DNA of 31,022 nt from JBCFBK01 sp050173895 (GTDB lineage Bacteria; Bacteroidota; Bacteroidia; Bacteroidales; Prolixibacteraceae): positions 1-31,022 of the forward strand of contig JBFXKJ010000018.1 in NCBI GenBank assembly GCA_050173895.1, in the 5' to 3' direction. Shown piece after piece: positions 17,014-25,548 of the stretch. A program made the position numbers and the translations under genes. Numbering within the stretch: the first letter of the stretch is position 1; each line of letters starts with the position of its first letter. The notes under the pieces are model-generated. The model was not told where the DNA came from and ran no database searches. It was given only the letters and a program-made list of their open reading frames with translations.

Positions 17014-18657
17014 ATGAAGATCGCACTGGCACAGTTGAATTATCATATTGCCGATTTTGAGGCAAATTCAGAAAAGATCATCCGTTCGATCCGCCGCGCC
17101 AAAGATGCCGGAGCCGGGCTGATCGTATTTTCGGAACTCTCGGTAACGGGGTATTATCCACACGATCTGCTGGAAAGAAAGGAATTTGTGGAACAGGCCG
17201 AGACCGCTGTCGCAGCCATCGCGAAAGAATGTACCGGTATTGCCGCTCTGGTTGGGGCCCCGGCCATCAACACCGGCCCCAGAGGGAAAAAGCTCTATAA
17301 TTCCGCCTACTTTTTGAGTGAGGGGAAAATCAGCTCTGTCACACACAAATCGCTGCTGCCAACCTACGATATCTTTGACGAATACCGCCATTTTGAACCC
17401 AATACCAGCTTTCAGCTCATTCATTATCTTGGAAAGAAGCTGGCAGTTACCATTTGTGAGGACATCTGGGATGAGCAGCCAACAGGAAATGAATTTGCAA
17501 AAGACAAGCTTTATCAGACCTCGCCAATGGAAGAGCTGAGCAAGCTGAAGCCCGATCTGGTCATTAATCTTTCGGCCTCGCCCTTTTCGTATAACCAGGA
17601 AAACTGGAGAAAAAATATCCTTGTAAAAAATGCGGTTCATTACAGGCTCCCGATTGTTTATGTGAACCAGACCGGCGCACAAACCGAACTGATATTTGAC
17701 GGAGGTTCCTGCTATGTGGAAAGCGACGGCAGCATCCCTGTCGAACTGGCCTATTTCCGTGAAGACTTCGAAATTGTCGATACCGGTGCTCCGGCCCGAA
17801 AGAAGCAGCCGGAGAAGGACTCCATCGAAAAGATCCACGATGCTCTGGTACTTGGCATCCGCGATTATTTTCAAAAAATGAACTTCACAGAGGCGGTTCT
17901 CGGGCTTTCAGGCGGCATTGATTCGGCCCTGGTGTGTGCGCTGGCGGTGGAAGCATTGGGTGCCGGTCATGTCAGAGGGATCCTGATGCCCTCCAAATAT
18001 TCGACCGGCCACAGCGTCACGGATGCGATCAGTCTGGCCGAAAACCTTGGAATTCGATACGATACCATCAGCATCCGCAGCATGGTCTCTTCTTTTGAGG
18101 ACGCGTTGGCGCCCTTGTTTAACGACCTGCCGCCGGGAGTGGCCGAAGAAAACATCCAGGCCAGGCTGCGGGGAACGCTGGTCATGGCGGTCTCCAACAA
18201 ATTCGGAAGCATCCTGCTCAACACCACCAACAAAAGTGAGTGCGCAGTGGGCTACGGAACCCTCTACGGCGACATGAACGGCGGCCTTTCCGTATTGGGT
18301 GATGTTTATAAAACAGATGTTTACAGGCTTGCTGCATTCATCAACCGGGATCAGGAGCTTATTCCGCTGAACAGCATCACCAAAGCGCCCTCGGCCGAGC
18401 TTCGTCCTGATCAAAAAGACACCGATTCCCTTCCGGATTATGCCATCCTCGATGGCATCCTGTTTCGTTATATCGAACTGAACCAGTCGCCCGATGAAAT
18501 TACAGCCGCAGGCTTCGACCGGGAAACGGTCCGCAAGATCATTCGCATGATTAATCAAAATGAGTATAAACGCTTTCAGGCCCCACCCATTTTAAGGGTA
18601 AGTTCCAAAGCTTTTGGCTTCGGCAGGAAGATGCCCCTTGTGGCAAGGTACTCCTGA
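17014..18657 (+). CDS. nadE: Glutamine-dependent NAD+ synthetase
   Basis: A 547-residue cytoplasmic enzyme that makes NAD+ from nicotinic acid adenine dinucleotide, ATP and glutamine, the last step of NAD synthesis. The N-terminal nitrilase-type glutaminase domain (1 to about 255) carries the expected Glu-Lys-Cys triad: E41 in FSELSVTGY, K112 in VTHKSLLP and C148 in VTICEDIWDE. The C-terminal synthetase domain (about 270-547) has the ATP pyrophosphatase loop LSGGIDSALV (298-307) and later NTTNKSECAVGYGTLYGDMN. The length and two-domain layout match the bacterial one-piece enzyme, so ammonia is made internally. It has its own -7 box and appears to be a single-gene unit. Confidence 0.97.
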   Translation: MKIALAQLNYHIADFEANSEKIIRSIRRAKDAGAGLIVFSELSVTGYYPHDLLERKEFVEQAETAVAAIAKECTGIAALVGAPAINTGPRGKKLYNSAYFLSEGKISSVTHKSLLPTYDIFDEYRHFEPNTSFQLIHYLGKKLAVTICEDIWDEQPTGNEFAKDKLYQTSPMEELSKLKPDLVINLSASPFSYNQENWRKNILVKNAVHYRLPIVYVNQTGAQTELIFDGGSCYVESDGSIPVELAYFREDFEIVDTGAPARKKQPEKDSIEKIHDALVLGIRDYFQKMNFTEAVLGLSGGIDSALVCALAVEALGAGHVRGILMPSKYSTGHSVTDAISLAENLGIRYDTISIRSMVSSFEDALAPLFNDLPPGVAEENIQARLRGTLVMAVSNKFGSILLNTTNKSECAVGYGTLYGDMNGGLSVLGDVYKTDVYRLAAFINRDQELIPLNSITKAPSAELRPDQKDTDSLPDYAILDGILFRYIELNQSPDEITAAGFDRETVRKIIRMINQNEYKRFQAPPILRVSSKAFGFGRKMPLVARYS

Positions 18658-18786
18658 TGCGAAATTCGTCATTTTTTGCGATCCACATCGATTTCAATGA
18701 CGGACGGCCTTTCCGCCACCTTCATACCTGATTGGTGCACAGACTGAAAATAGTGGGCAAAAGATTTCTTATTACACAAAAAGCAT

Positions 18787-18794
18787 TAACTTTG
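18787..18794 (+). promoter_or_regulatory. Predicted -7 promoter box for the Crp/Fnr-family regulator
   Basis: TAACTTTG matches TAnnTTTG, 28 bases before the preferred ATG at 18823. The -33 region lacks a clear TTG, so this rests on the -7 box and position alone. Confidence 0.4.
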
Positions 18795-18822
18795 ATGCTG
18801 TAAAACATGTAAAGTGAAACCT

Positions 18823-19524
18823 ATGCTGAGTAGAGAATTGGGGATCAAAGAGATCTTTGAAAATCCAAAATCTGTTTTTAGCCTGTTAACCGCGGGAGAA
18901 AAAGAAGAATTGCTTTCCCATCTGACGATCACGGTGTTTAAGAAGAATGAATTCATCTACAAGGAGGGGGACAAACCCACCGCATTCATTTTTCTGATCG
19001 AGGGGAAAGTCAAAATCTTCAAGGAAGGTGTTGGCGGCAGGGAACAGATTATCCGCATGACTAAACCGCTGGGATATATCGGATACAGGGCTTTACTTGC
19101 GGAGGAAATTCACATTGCGTCGGCCGTTACGCTGGAAGACTCATTGGTTTGTCTGGTCACTCCTGAATTCTTTTTTGGAAAGCTGCTGCGCAATTCCGAA
19201 TGTGCGATCCGGATTTTACGCAAGCTGGCAAGAGAGCTTGGATTCTCAAACGCCCGTACCGTTAACCTGACTCAAAAGCATATCAGGGGACGGTTAGCGG
19301 AATCGCTGGTATTACTGAAGGAGAAATATGGATTTGAAAACGACGGTGTCTCACTGAAGGCCTATTTATCACGCGAAGACATTGCCAACTTATCGAACAT
19401 GACCACATCGAATGCAATCCGGACCCTTTCCACTTTCGCCGGGGAAAAAGTGATTGCCATCGACGGACGAAAAATCAAGATCCTGGATCTGAATAAGCTT
19501 GAAAGGATCAGCCGCCTGGGCTAG
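18823..19524 (+). CDS. Crp/Fnr family transcriptional regulator
   Basis: A 233-residue DNA-binding regulator. A cyclic-nucleotide-binding-like beta roll spans about 18-130 (NEFIYKEGDKPTAFIFLIEG, then GKVKIF). A dimer helix follows (about 115-145), then a winged helix-turn-helix (about 150-225) with recognition segment LSREDIANLSNMTTSNAIRT. The only cysteines (C110 and C127) do not form an FNR iron-sulfur cluster pattern. The roll lacks an obvious RxS cAMP phosphate-binding motif, so the signal it senses is unknown. A GTG in frame at 18814 would add three residues; the ATG at 18823 is preferred. It stands alone between nadE and the convergent murF-alr, and its targets cannot be inferred. Confidence 0.9.
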   Translation: MLSRELGIKEIFENPKSVFSLLTAGEKEELLSHLTITVFKKNEFIYKEGDKPTAFIFLIEGKVKIFKEGVGGREQIIRMTKPLGYIGYRALLAEEIHIASAVTLEDSLVCLVTPEFFFGKLLRNSECAIRILRKLARELGFSNARTVNLTQKHIRGRLAESLVLLKEKYGFENDGVSLKAYLSREDIANLSNMTTSNAIRTLSTFAGEKVIAIDGRKIKILDLNKLERISRLG

Positions 19525-19545
19525 CAGGCTGACGAGCCTGAGCCC
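19518..19545. terminator. Hairpin over the regulator stop codon, possible terminator between convergent genes
   Basis: A long stem, GGGCT-(ag)-CAGGCT-gacg-AGCCTG-AGCCC, has 11 pairs with a 2-base bulge and includes the TAG stop of the Crp/Fnr gene. It lies in the 33-base gap to the convergent murF-alr stop. No T-run follows on either strand, so it may act as a 3' end stabiliser or weak terminator. Confidence 0.45.
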
Positions 19546-19557
19546 TCAGCCCGGATC

Positions 19558-22038
19558 CTATTCCTGAATATAAATTCTTCTTACTCTTTGTGAAATCCCG
19601 GTAATTACTTCATAGGGGATCGTCTTCATCCGTTTTGCCAGATCGGTCAGTTTCACGTGATCGCCCATCAACTCGACGGGATCGCCGCTTTTTACATCCG
19701 CATCACTGACATCGATCATGGTCATATCCATACAAATGTTACCGATTACCGGGAAGAAGCGCCCTTCAATCCAGACTCTTCCGGCACCGTTACTCAGGCG
19801 GCGGTCGTAGCCATCGGCATATCCCACGGGGATCACCGCAATTTTCTTAGGCCGGTCGGCTTTGCCCCTTCTTCCGTAACCAATGGTTTCGCCGGCTTCC
19901 ACCTCCCTCACCTGAGAGACGACGGTGGTCCACCGGGCCACGGTTTCCACCTGGAACGCTGCCGATTGGGAGATCCCGTAAAGACCGATGCCCAGGCGGA
20001 CCATTTCCATCTGATATTCAGGGAAGCGCTCAATGCCTGCCGAATTCAGCAGATGCCTCATCACGGGATGAGACTGGGAAGCCAGCACCAGATCGCTCAG
20101 CTTTTTGAAGCGCGCGTACTGGTGGCGGGTAAATTCATCCTGAGCCGGGTCATCACTCACCGCCAGATGGGAGAAGACCGAGTGCACCCTCAATCTTCCT
20201 GAAGCAGCGATGCTTTTACAGACAGGCAGCAGTTCCTGTTCCGAGGAAAAGCCCAGCCGGTTCATTCCCGACTCGATCTTTAAGTGCACCGGGTAATCGC
20301 TTACGGCCATCCGCTTTGCTGCCTGGTCGAACTTGCGGAATACTTCCTCCGAATAGATGTTCGGTTCGAGCCTGTATTCCAGCATCATTTCAAAACTGTG
20401 TTCTTCCGGGTTCATGACAATGACCGGGGTACCAATCCCGGCCTGCCGCAGATCGATGCCCTCGTCTGCCACCGCCACAGCCAGATAATCGACTTTCTGA
20501 AATTCAAGCGCTTTGGCGATCTCAATATTTCCGCTCCCGTACGAAAAGGCCTTGACCATGATCATGATCCTGGTTTGCGGGTCCAGCAGCATCCGGTGCC
20601 GGTTCAGGTTTGTAATCATGGCATTCAGATCAACCTCCATCTGTGTCTGATGGTATTTTTGCTGAAGCACAGCCGCGATGCGCTCAAAGTGAAACTCCCT
20701 GGCACCCTTCAGTAAAATCTGTTCATTGGAGAAATGCGCCGGATTAAACTGAGCCAGGAACTCCTCTGTCGCTTTGAAAAAAAGTGTCCCTGATTCAAAC
20801 AGCGACCGGTGTTGGACGAGCTGTTCCCCGATCACCGTCAGCCGGTCGATTCCATAAAGCCTGGTCAGCCGGACAACCTCTCCGGCCAGTTGAGCGGAAT
20901 CCATTCCCGACTGCCGGATATCGGAAATGATAAGGGTTTTGCTTTTTCGCCCGCTTACCGACTGGCGGTGCAGAAACTGCAGGGCTATTTCGAGCGAATG
21001 AATATCCGAGTTGTAATAATCGTTGATAAGCGAGCATCCGTTGATCCCCTGCTTTAATTCCAGGCGCATGGCGACGGGCTCCAACGCGGCAAAACGGTCC
21101 GCCATCCGGTCGTTCCACCTCCCTGTGGCCACGATGAAGGCCAGACAGTGACAGGCGTTCTCAATGGATGCCTCGTCGGAAAAGGGGATACGCACCATCA
21201 TTGGCTTTCCTTCATGGCTGAACGAAAGGATCGATCCGGCTTCATTGATTCCGGCACGAACATACAGCGATGCTTCCGGGTCAGAGCCGGACCACCCAAA
21301 CAACCTCACCTTTCCTTCTCCATAGCGCCTGGCAAGCTGTCCGTGAACCACTTGCTGATCCTTCCTGTACACAATTAATTCGCAGCTCTCAAAAAGCCCG
21401 GTTTTCTCTTCCGCTTTCTGTTCCCTGGACTGAAAATTTTCCTGATGGGCATCGCCGATATTGGTGATCAACCCCTGCGTAGGCGCAATCACCGCGGTCA
21501 GCTTCTTCATTTCTCCGGGCTCGGAAATGCCGGCTTCAAAGATTGCCAGTTCATATCGCCCGCCTTGCATGTTCCAGACCGAAAGAGGGACGCCCACCTG
21601 CGAATTATAGCTTTTCGGGCTGCGAATGATCCGCAGGTCATCCTGAAGCAGTTCGAATAACCATTCCTTTACGATGGTCTTGCCATTGCTGCCGGTGATC
21701 CCCAACACGGGATAATCGTGTTGTGCCCTGACATGGGCCGCCAGGAGCCGGAGCGCCTGCAGCGAATCCGGCACCAGGATTACCGCGGCATCGTTGTAGT
21801 CCATATTCCCGGCGATTGAGGAAACGACGAAGTTTCGCACGCCTCTCTGGTACAAACCGGCCAGATAATCGTGCCCATCGTGCCGGGGTCCCCTGATGGC
21901 AAAAAACAAACAAGCCGACACATCCATAATCTGCCGGCTGTCGATCGAGATGGCCTTTATGTCTGTCTGCCCCGCTTCTTGTTCGCCTGAAAGGAAATGC
22001 CCGCCAATGGCATCCGATATTTCTCTTAAATTCATCAT
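19558..22038 (-). CDS. murF-alr: Bifunctional UDP-MurNAc-tripeptide:D-alanyl-D-alanine ligase / alanine racemase
   Basis: An 826-residue cytoplasmic fusion that makes D-alanine from L-alanine (Alr half) and adds D-Ala-D-Ala to the peptidoglycan precursor (MurF half). MurF, residues 1 to about 455: Mur N-domain with AISIDSRQ, ATP loop GITGSNGKT (113-121), central IFEAGISEPGEM, and C-domain with NDYYNSD. Alr, about 465-826: PLP lysine K496 in VKAFSYGSG, probable catalytic Tyr Y721 in IGYGRRG, and VIPVGYADGYDRRLSNG and GNICMDMTMIDV. This fusion is characteristic of Bacteroidota. The frame continues upstream to 22230 inside thymidine kinase, but those extra residues look like out-of-frame sequence. 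The ATG at 22038 (or the next one, 22035) gives the normal MurF start. It lies 55 bases after tdk and is probably co-transcribed. Confidence 0.95.
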   Translation of the reverse strand: MMNLREISDAIGGHFLSGEQEAGQTDIKAISIDSRQIMDVSACLFFAIRGPRHDGHDYLAGLYQRGVRNFVVSSIAGNMDYNDAAVILVPDSLQALRLLAAHVRAQHDYPVLGITGSNGKTIVKEWLFELLQDDLRIIRSPKSYNSQVGVPLSVWNMQGGRYELAIFEAGISEPGEMKKLTAVIAPTQGLITNIGDAHQENFQSREQKAEEKTGLFESCELIVYRKDQQVVHGQLARRYGEGKVRLFGWSGSDPEASLYVRAGINEAGSILSFSHEGKPMMVRIPFSDEASIENACHCLAFIVATGRWNDRMADRFAALEPVAMRLELKQGINGCSLINDYYNSDIHSLEIALQFLHRQSVSGRKSKTLIISDIRQSGMDSAQLAGEVVRLTRLYGIDRLTVIGEQLVQHRSLFESGTLFFKATEEFLAQFNPAHFSNEQILLKGAREFHFERIAAVLQQKYHQTQMEVDLNAMITNLNRHRMLLDPQTRIMIMVKAFSYGSGNIEIAKALEFQKVDYLAVAVADEGIDLRQAGIGTPVIVMNPEEHSFEMMLEYRLEPNIYSEEVFRKFDQAAKRMAVSDYPVHLKIESGMNRLGFSSEQELLPVCKSIAASGRLRVHSVFSHLAVSDDPAQDEFTRHQYARFKKLSDLVLASQSHPVMRHLLNSAGIERFPEYQMEMVRLGIGLYGISQSAAFQVETVARWTTVVSQVREVEAGETIGYGRRGKADRPKKIAVIPVGYADGYDRRLSNGAGRVWIEGRFFPVIGNICMDMTMIDVSDADVKSGDPVELMGDHVKLTDLAKRMKTIPYEVITGISQRVRRIYIQE

Positions 22039-22093
22039 ATCTGTTTCTGTAATCCGGCCGGCCGCCAGTACAAAGCTCCGGCAGCCTGGCCCC

Positions 22094-22669
22094 TTAACTT
22101 TGCACCTTTGAAAAACAGTCCCGGCACAATGGTTCGTATTCACTCTTCTCTCCCAGCAGAATTTGCTTTTCGCCCGGGACCAGTCTGTGCGAAAACTGTG
22201 CCACCTTCCCGCAGCGAACACAAATCGCATGGACCTTGGTAACGTAATCGGCTATGGCCATCACTGCCGGCATCGGGCCAAAAGGCTGACCCCTGAAATC
22301 CATATCAAGTCCGGCCACAATGACCCGAAGCCCCTGATTGGCCAATTTGGAACACACCTCGGCCAGGCCTTTGTCAAAAAACTGGGCCTCGTCAATCCCC
22401 ACTACCTCCACACCGGACGAAAGCAACAGGATGGTCGCTGAATTATCGACCGCCGAGCTTGGGATGGAATGATCGTCATGCGAAATCACCTCGCTCGCCC
22501 CGAAACGGGTATCCACAGCCGGCTTGAAGATTTCTGCCTTCTGCCGGGCAAACTGCGCCCGCCTCAGCCTGCGGATCAACTCCTCCGTTTTCCCCGAAAA
22601 CATCGATCCTGTGATAACTTCTATAATTCCGCCGGATTTCCGGTGACTGACGTCCCTTTCTAAAAACAT
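22094..22669 (-). CDS. tdk: Thymidine kinase
   Basis: A 191-residue type II thymidine kinase that phosphorylates thymidine with ATP to dTMP in the salvage pathway. Walker A is GSMFSGKT (21-28), Walker B is VVGIDEAQFF (about 89-98) with the likely catalytic Glu94, and the lasso region holds YVTKVHAICVRCG. Four cysteines (C150, C153, C182, C185) form the CxxC...CxxC zinc site. The length is usual for bacterial Tdk. It starts 69 bases from a divergent gene of unknown function, shares that short promoter region, and is followed by murF-alr. Confidence 0.97.
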   Translation of the reverse strand: MFLERDVSHRKSGGIIEVITGSMFSGKTEELIRRLRRAQFARQKAEIFKPAVDTRFGASEVISHDDHSIPSSAVDNSATILLLSSGVEVVGIDEAQFFDKGLAEVCSKLANQGLRVIVAGLDMDFRGQPFGPMPAVMAIADYVTKVHAICVRCGKVAQFSHRLVPGEKQILLGEKSEYEPLCRDCFSKVQS

Positions 22670-22708
22670 GTACTGTGATTCTGTTTAGATTTACTATTTT
22701 TACCATGA

Positions 22709-22716
22709 CAAAAGTA
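22709..22716 (-). promoter_or_regulatory. Predicted -7 promoter box for tdk
   Basis: On the minus strand this reads TACTTTTG, a match to TAnnTTTG, 39 bases upstream of the tdk start. It lies in the 69-base divergent spacer. The -33 element is not clear. Confidence 0.4.
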
Positions 22717-22738
22717 AAGAATTTGTTGCGTAAAACGG

Positions 22739-23842
22739 ATGGGAATTATGGACAGGAAAAAATTGCTCCGTATGATTCAGCGGGATCTGGACGAATTGGC
22801 CGAGATCGCGGATGAGATGAGCGTCAGGGGAAATATATCCGCCCCTGAGGTCGAATTCGCGCTGGGAAAGTCACGGATCATCAGCCAGGAACTTGATTAT
22901 TTGCGGGAGATGATCCATCAGCAATCATTGCTCAGCCAGGAAGGAAGCCCGGATGAACAAGCTGCCTCCCTTTTTCCGCAGACTGGTCCAGCGGCAAAGG
23001 AAATGCAGCAGGAAACGGGCGACGAATACACGGAAAAAAAGATCGTTGAATTTCCAATTGCCGGGGGAAACCTTGCCAACGATGAAAACCCTCCTGACGA
23101 ACCGGACGAAGAATTAAATAAAGAATTAAATGAAGAGCCGGCCGGAGTAGGTGAAGAAGCCGGCTTCACCGGAGAAGCCCTTCAGCCGGAGGAAAATTTC
23201 CCGGAAACAGGCGATGAGCCGACCGCTTTCCCGGAAGAAAGTATTCAGGAAGATGAAAATCAGACTGCAGCCCGGAGCCAGGAAGAACAGGAAATGAGCA
23301 ATGAAGCCGGCCCTGCCGAAGAAGCGTTTCCACAGGTGCCCCCGCAGAAAAGCGCTGCGGAAACGAGCCGGGAGGACCCGGACGAACGGAATGATAAAGC
23401 GCCGGAAGTGAAAGAAACAACGATACAAGAGGAAGCAGACAAAAAAGAAGAAGCTCCTGAGGAGGAAATCCTGCCCATGGACAAGGCATACGAACACCAG
23501 GAACCGCAGGAGCCGGGCGCTGTAAAAAAGACTGTCGCCGAGATTTTTGCCCAGGAGAAATCGATTAATGAGAGCCTGGCAACAACGCATAGTATTGATC
23601 ATAAAGTGTCGGCCCTGCCCCTGAGCCGGCTCGAACAGGCCATTGGACTGAACGACCGCTTCCTGTTTATCAGGGAGCTTTTTAACAACGATGCAGGCCT
23701 CTTTAACCAGGCCATCCGGCAAATTGATCAGATGCAAACCCTCAGTGAAGCCGTAAATTTCCTGAACGGTAATTTCAAATGGAAAAAGAATGAAGCCAGT
23801 CTGAAATTCGCTCAGCTGGTCAAACGCCGATTTGCTAGATAA
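22739..23842 (+). CDS. Acidic protein of unknown function with conserved helical C-terminus
   Basis: A 367-residue soluble protein with no signal peptide or membrane segment. It has three parts: an N-terminal helical stretch (about 1-65, RKKLLRMIQRDLDELAEIAD); a long, very acidic, Glu/Pro-rich low-complexity middle (about 66-262), probably disordered; and a compact helical C-terminus (about 263-367) with LPLSRLEQAIGLNDRFLFIR and ending LVKRRFAR. The C-terminal pattern (a helix reading GLNDRFLFIRELF, then short helices and an RRF end) is, from memory, shared by uncharacterised Bacteroidota proteins. The function is unknown. Its stop TAA is immediately followed by the ATG of rsmI with no gap, so the two are probably translationally coupled. 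An in-frame ATG at 22748 is an alternative start. Confidence 0.8.
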   Translation: MGIMDRKKLLRMIQRDLDELAEIADEMSVRGNISAPEVEFALGKSRIISQELDYLREMIHQQSLLSQEGSPDEQAASLFPQTGPAAKEMQQETGDEYTEKKIVEFPIAGGNLANDENPPDEPDEELNKELNEEPAGVGEEAGFTGEALQPEENFPETGDEPTAFPEESIQEDENQTAARSQEEQEMSNEAGPAEEAFPQVPPQKSAAETSREDPDERNDKAPEVKETTIQEEADKKEEAPEEEILPMDKAYEHQEPQEPGAVKKTVAEIFAQEKSINESLATTHSIDHKVSALPLSRLEQAIGLNDRFLFIRELFNNDAGLFNQAIRQIDQMQTLSEAVNFLNGNFKWKKNEASLKFAQLVKRRFAR

Positions 23843-24517
23843 ATGGGAAAACTTTACCTGGTGCCGACACCTATTGGGAATCTGGACGACATAACCTTCA
23901 GGGCTGTGGACGTTTTGAAGAAAGCAGATCTGGTTCTGGCTGAAGATACAAGGACTTCTTCAAAATTGTTACGCCATTTTGAAATTCAAACCAGGCTGAG
24001 TTCCCATCATAAATTCAATGAACATCAAACCAGCGAGCATATCGCAAAACGGATCCTCGCAGGCGAGACCATTGCACTGATTTCGGATGCCGGCACACCC
24101 GGCATCAGTGATCCCGGGTACCTGTTGGTGCACAAGTGCCTTGAAAACGGCATCGATGTGGAATGCCTCCCCGGAGCGACAGCCCTGATTCCGGCCCTGG
24201 TCAACTCGGGGCTGCCCGCCGACCGCTTCTGCTTTGAAGGATTCCTTCCTGTGAAAAAAGGCAGACAAACCCGCCTGAAGCAACTGGCGACGGAACAGCG
24301 GACGATGATCTTTTATGAATCGCCGTTCCGCCTGGTCAAAACACTTGAACAGTTTTGTGAAACTTTCGGAGCTGCACGCCCGGCTTCTGTCTCCAGGGAA
24401 CTGTCCAAACTATATGAAGAAAACTTCAGGGGAAGCCTGTCGGCCATTCTCGATCATTTTAAATCAAAGACCATCAAAGGGGAAATTGTGATTGTTGTGA
24501 AAGGAGCCGCCGAATAA
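23843..24517 (+). CDS. rsmI: 16S rRNA (cytidine-1402-2'-O)-methyltransferase
   Basis: A 224-residue tetrapyrrole-methylase-fold enzyme that methylates the ribose of C1402 in the ribosomal decoding centre using S-adenosylmethionine. It starts with GKLYLVPTPIGNLDDITFRA, the family hallmark, followed by AEDTRTSSKLL (33-43), the SAM loop SDAGTPGISDPG (81-92), LPGATALIPAL (109-119) and YESPFRL (158-164). It is shorter than the E. coli enzyme (about 286 residues) because the extra C-terminal region is missing, as is usual in Bacteroidota. Its start touches the previous stop, and its TAA overlaps the next ATG (TAATG). Confidence 0.96.
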   Translation: MGKLYLVPTPIGNLDDITFRAVDVLKKADLVLAEDTRTSSKLLRHFEIQTRLSSHHKFNEHQTSEHIAKRILAGETIALISDAGTPGISDPGYLLVHKCLENGIDVECLPGATALIPALVNSGLPADRFCFEGFLPVKKGRQTRLKQLATEQRTMIFYESPFRLVKTLEQFCETFGAARPASVSRELSKLYEENFRGSLSAILDHFKSKTIKGEIVIVVKGAAE

Positions 24518-25278
24518 TGCCATTGATCAGAAAATACGATCATCTTTTCTTCGACCTTGACAATACCTTGTGGGATTTTGATGTGAATGCCCGGCTTACG
24601 ATGCAGGGAGCTGTGCACAAACTAAAGCTTCAGGACCAGATAACCGATTTCATCTCCTTCTTCAACTTTTTTGACCAGACAAACGGTCGCCTCTGGGAAT
24701 TATACCGAAAGCAGGAGATCCGGCAGCAGGAACTGATATGGAAAAGGTTTGACATTATAATCGGCCATTTCGGGCTTACCGGAGTAAAACCGGAAGACTT
24801 CAACCGAATCTATCTCGGCATGATGCCTGAATTCACCTCCCTTGTGGAAGGAGCACTCGAAACGCTCGACTATCTGAAGGCAGAAGGTTATCAGCTTCAC
24901 ATTCTCACCAACGGGCTTCGCCATGTGCAGGAAAAAAAAGTAAGAAACAGCCTTCTGTCACCGTACTTCAAAAACATAGTCGCTTCGGAAGATATCTGTA
25001 TCCCAAAGCCCGACAAGCGGATCTTCAGGCATGCCCTCATGCAATGCAACGCAAAAAAGCAAACGAGTATGATGATCGGCGATACCTGGGAAACCGACAT
25101 CATCGGAGCAAGCCGGATGGGGATCGATTCCGTGTTCTTTATCAAAAATGAAGGAAAAGAGCTTCTCCCCTGCATTAAGCTAGCGGGAGCACCGAAAAAA
25201 TATGATTTCCCCGAAACATCCCCCGCAAAAAATCACTACCTGATTAAAAAACTTACCGACCTTAAAGAAATCCTCTGA
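24517..25278 (+). CDS. HAD hydrolase, YjjG-type pyrimidine 5'-nucleotidase
   Basis: A 253-residue cytoplasmic haloacid-dehalogenase phosphatase. Motif I is FFDLDNTLWDF with nucleophile D13 and acid D15, motif II is LTNG (130-133), motif III is IPKPDKRIF with K164, and motif IV is IGDTWETDIIGA with D189 and D194. The helical cap (about 20-110, with NFFDQTNGRLWELYRKQEIR) and length match YjjG nucleotidases, which remove phosphate from dUMP, dTMP and damaged pyrimidine nucleotides. The substrate is inferred from the family. The start codon overlaps the rsmI stop by one base, so the gene is probably co-translated with rsmI. Confidence 0.9.
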   Translation: MPLIRKYDHLFFDLDNTLWDFDVNARLTMQGAVHKLKLQDQITDFISFFNFFDQTNGRLWELYRKQEIRQQELIWKRFDIIIGHFGLTGVKPEDFNRIYLGMMPEFTSLVEGALETLDYLKAEGYQLHILTNGLRHVQEKKVRNSLLSPYFKNIVASEDICIPKPDKRIFRHALMQCNAKKQTSMMIGDTWETDIIGASRMGIDSVFFIKNEGKELLPCIKLAGAPKKYDFPETSPAKNHYLIKKLTDLKEIL

Positions 25279-25326
25279 TTCGTTCTATTTACTGATACCC
25301 AGAACCATTTGCCTGCCCTGCGCTTT

Positions 25327-25367
25327 CCGGAAGTGCCTTTTACCGGCAGGCTGTCTTCCGGCTGCCG
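25327..25367. repeat. Overlapping GC-rich inverted repeats after the YjjG-type gene
   Basis: Two mutually exclusive stems fit here: CCGGAAG (25327-25333) with CTTCCGG (25355-25361), which can enclose TGCC/GGCA; and CGGCAG (25344-25349) with CTGCCG (25362-25367). There is no T-tract. It could be a 3' end structure of the upstream operon or part of the 270-base leader region before SusC. Confidence 0.3.
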
Positions 25368-25485
25368 CCCCGCATCAACAATTTACGCGTGCTCCCTGCC
25401 GTTAATCACATTAGGATCTTTATTTCCAAAATACGGAAAGAGCTATGCAGTTGCCTTCCCAAAAGGGAGGTATTTGTCGGGGAGT

Positions 25486-25505
25486 TAACTACTTATTAAT
25501 AGTTA
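25486..25505. repeat. AT-rich inverted repeat upstream of the SusC-like gene
   Basis: TAACTA-cttattaa-TAGTTA is a perfect 6-base inverted repeat, 43 bases before the SusC ATG. It overlaps a near-match to the -7 box (TAGTTATG, 25500-25507) with TTTG at 25473-25476 upstream. It is a candidate operator or promoter element. Confidence 0.35.
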
Positions 25506-25548
25506 TGTGAATGTGAGATTTCTGCACATGTTTTTTTAATCGATCGCT

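Noticed and set aside
22039..22230. N-terminal extension of murF-alr inside tdk
   Set aside because: The extra 64 residues overlap the tdk coding sequence in another frame and do not resemble MurF. The start at 22038 gives the normal Mur N-terminal domain.
22706..22813. Short plus-strand frame starting at the ATG at 22706
   Set aside because: It is about 35 codons, overlaps the start of the acidic protein in another frame, and has no recognisable features.
23126..23737. Minus-strand frames opposite the acidic protein
   Set aside because: They read as Phe/Leu-rich sequence because the sense strand is Glu-rich. The conserved-looking helical ends and the coupling to rsmI support the plus-strand gene.
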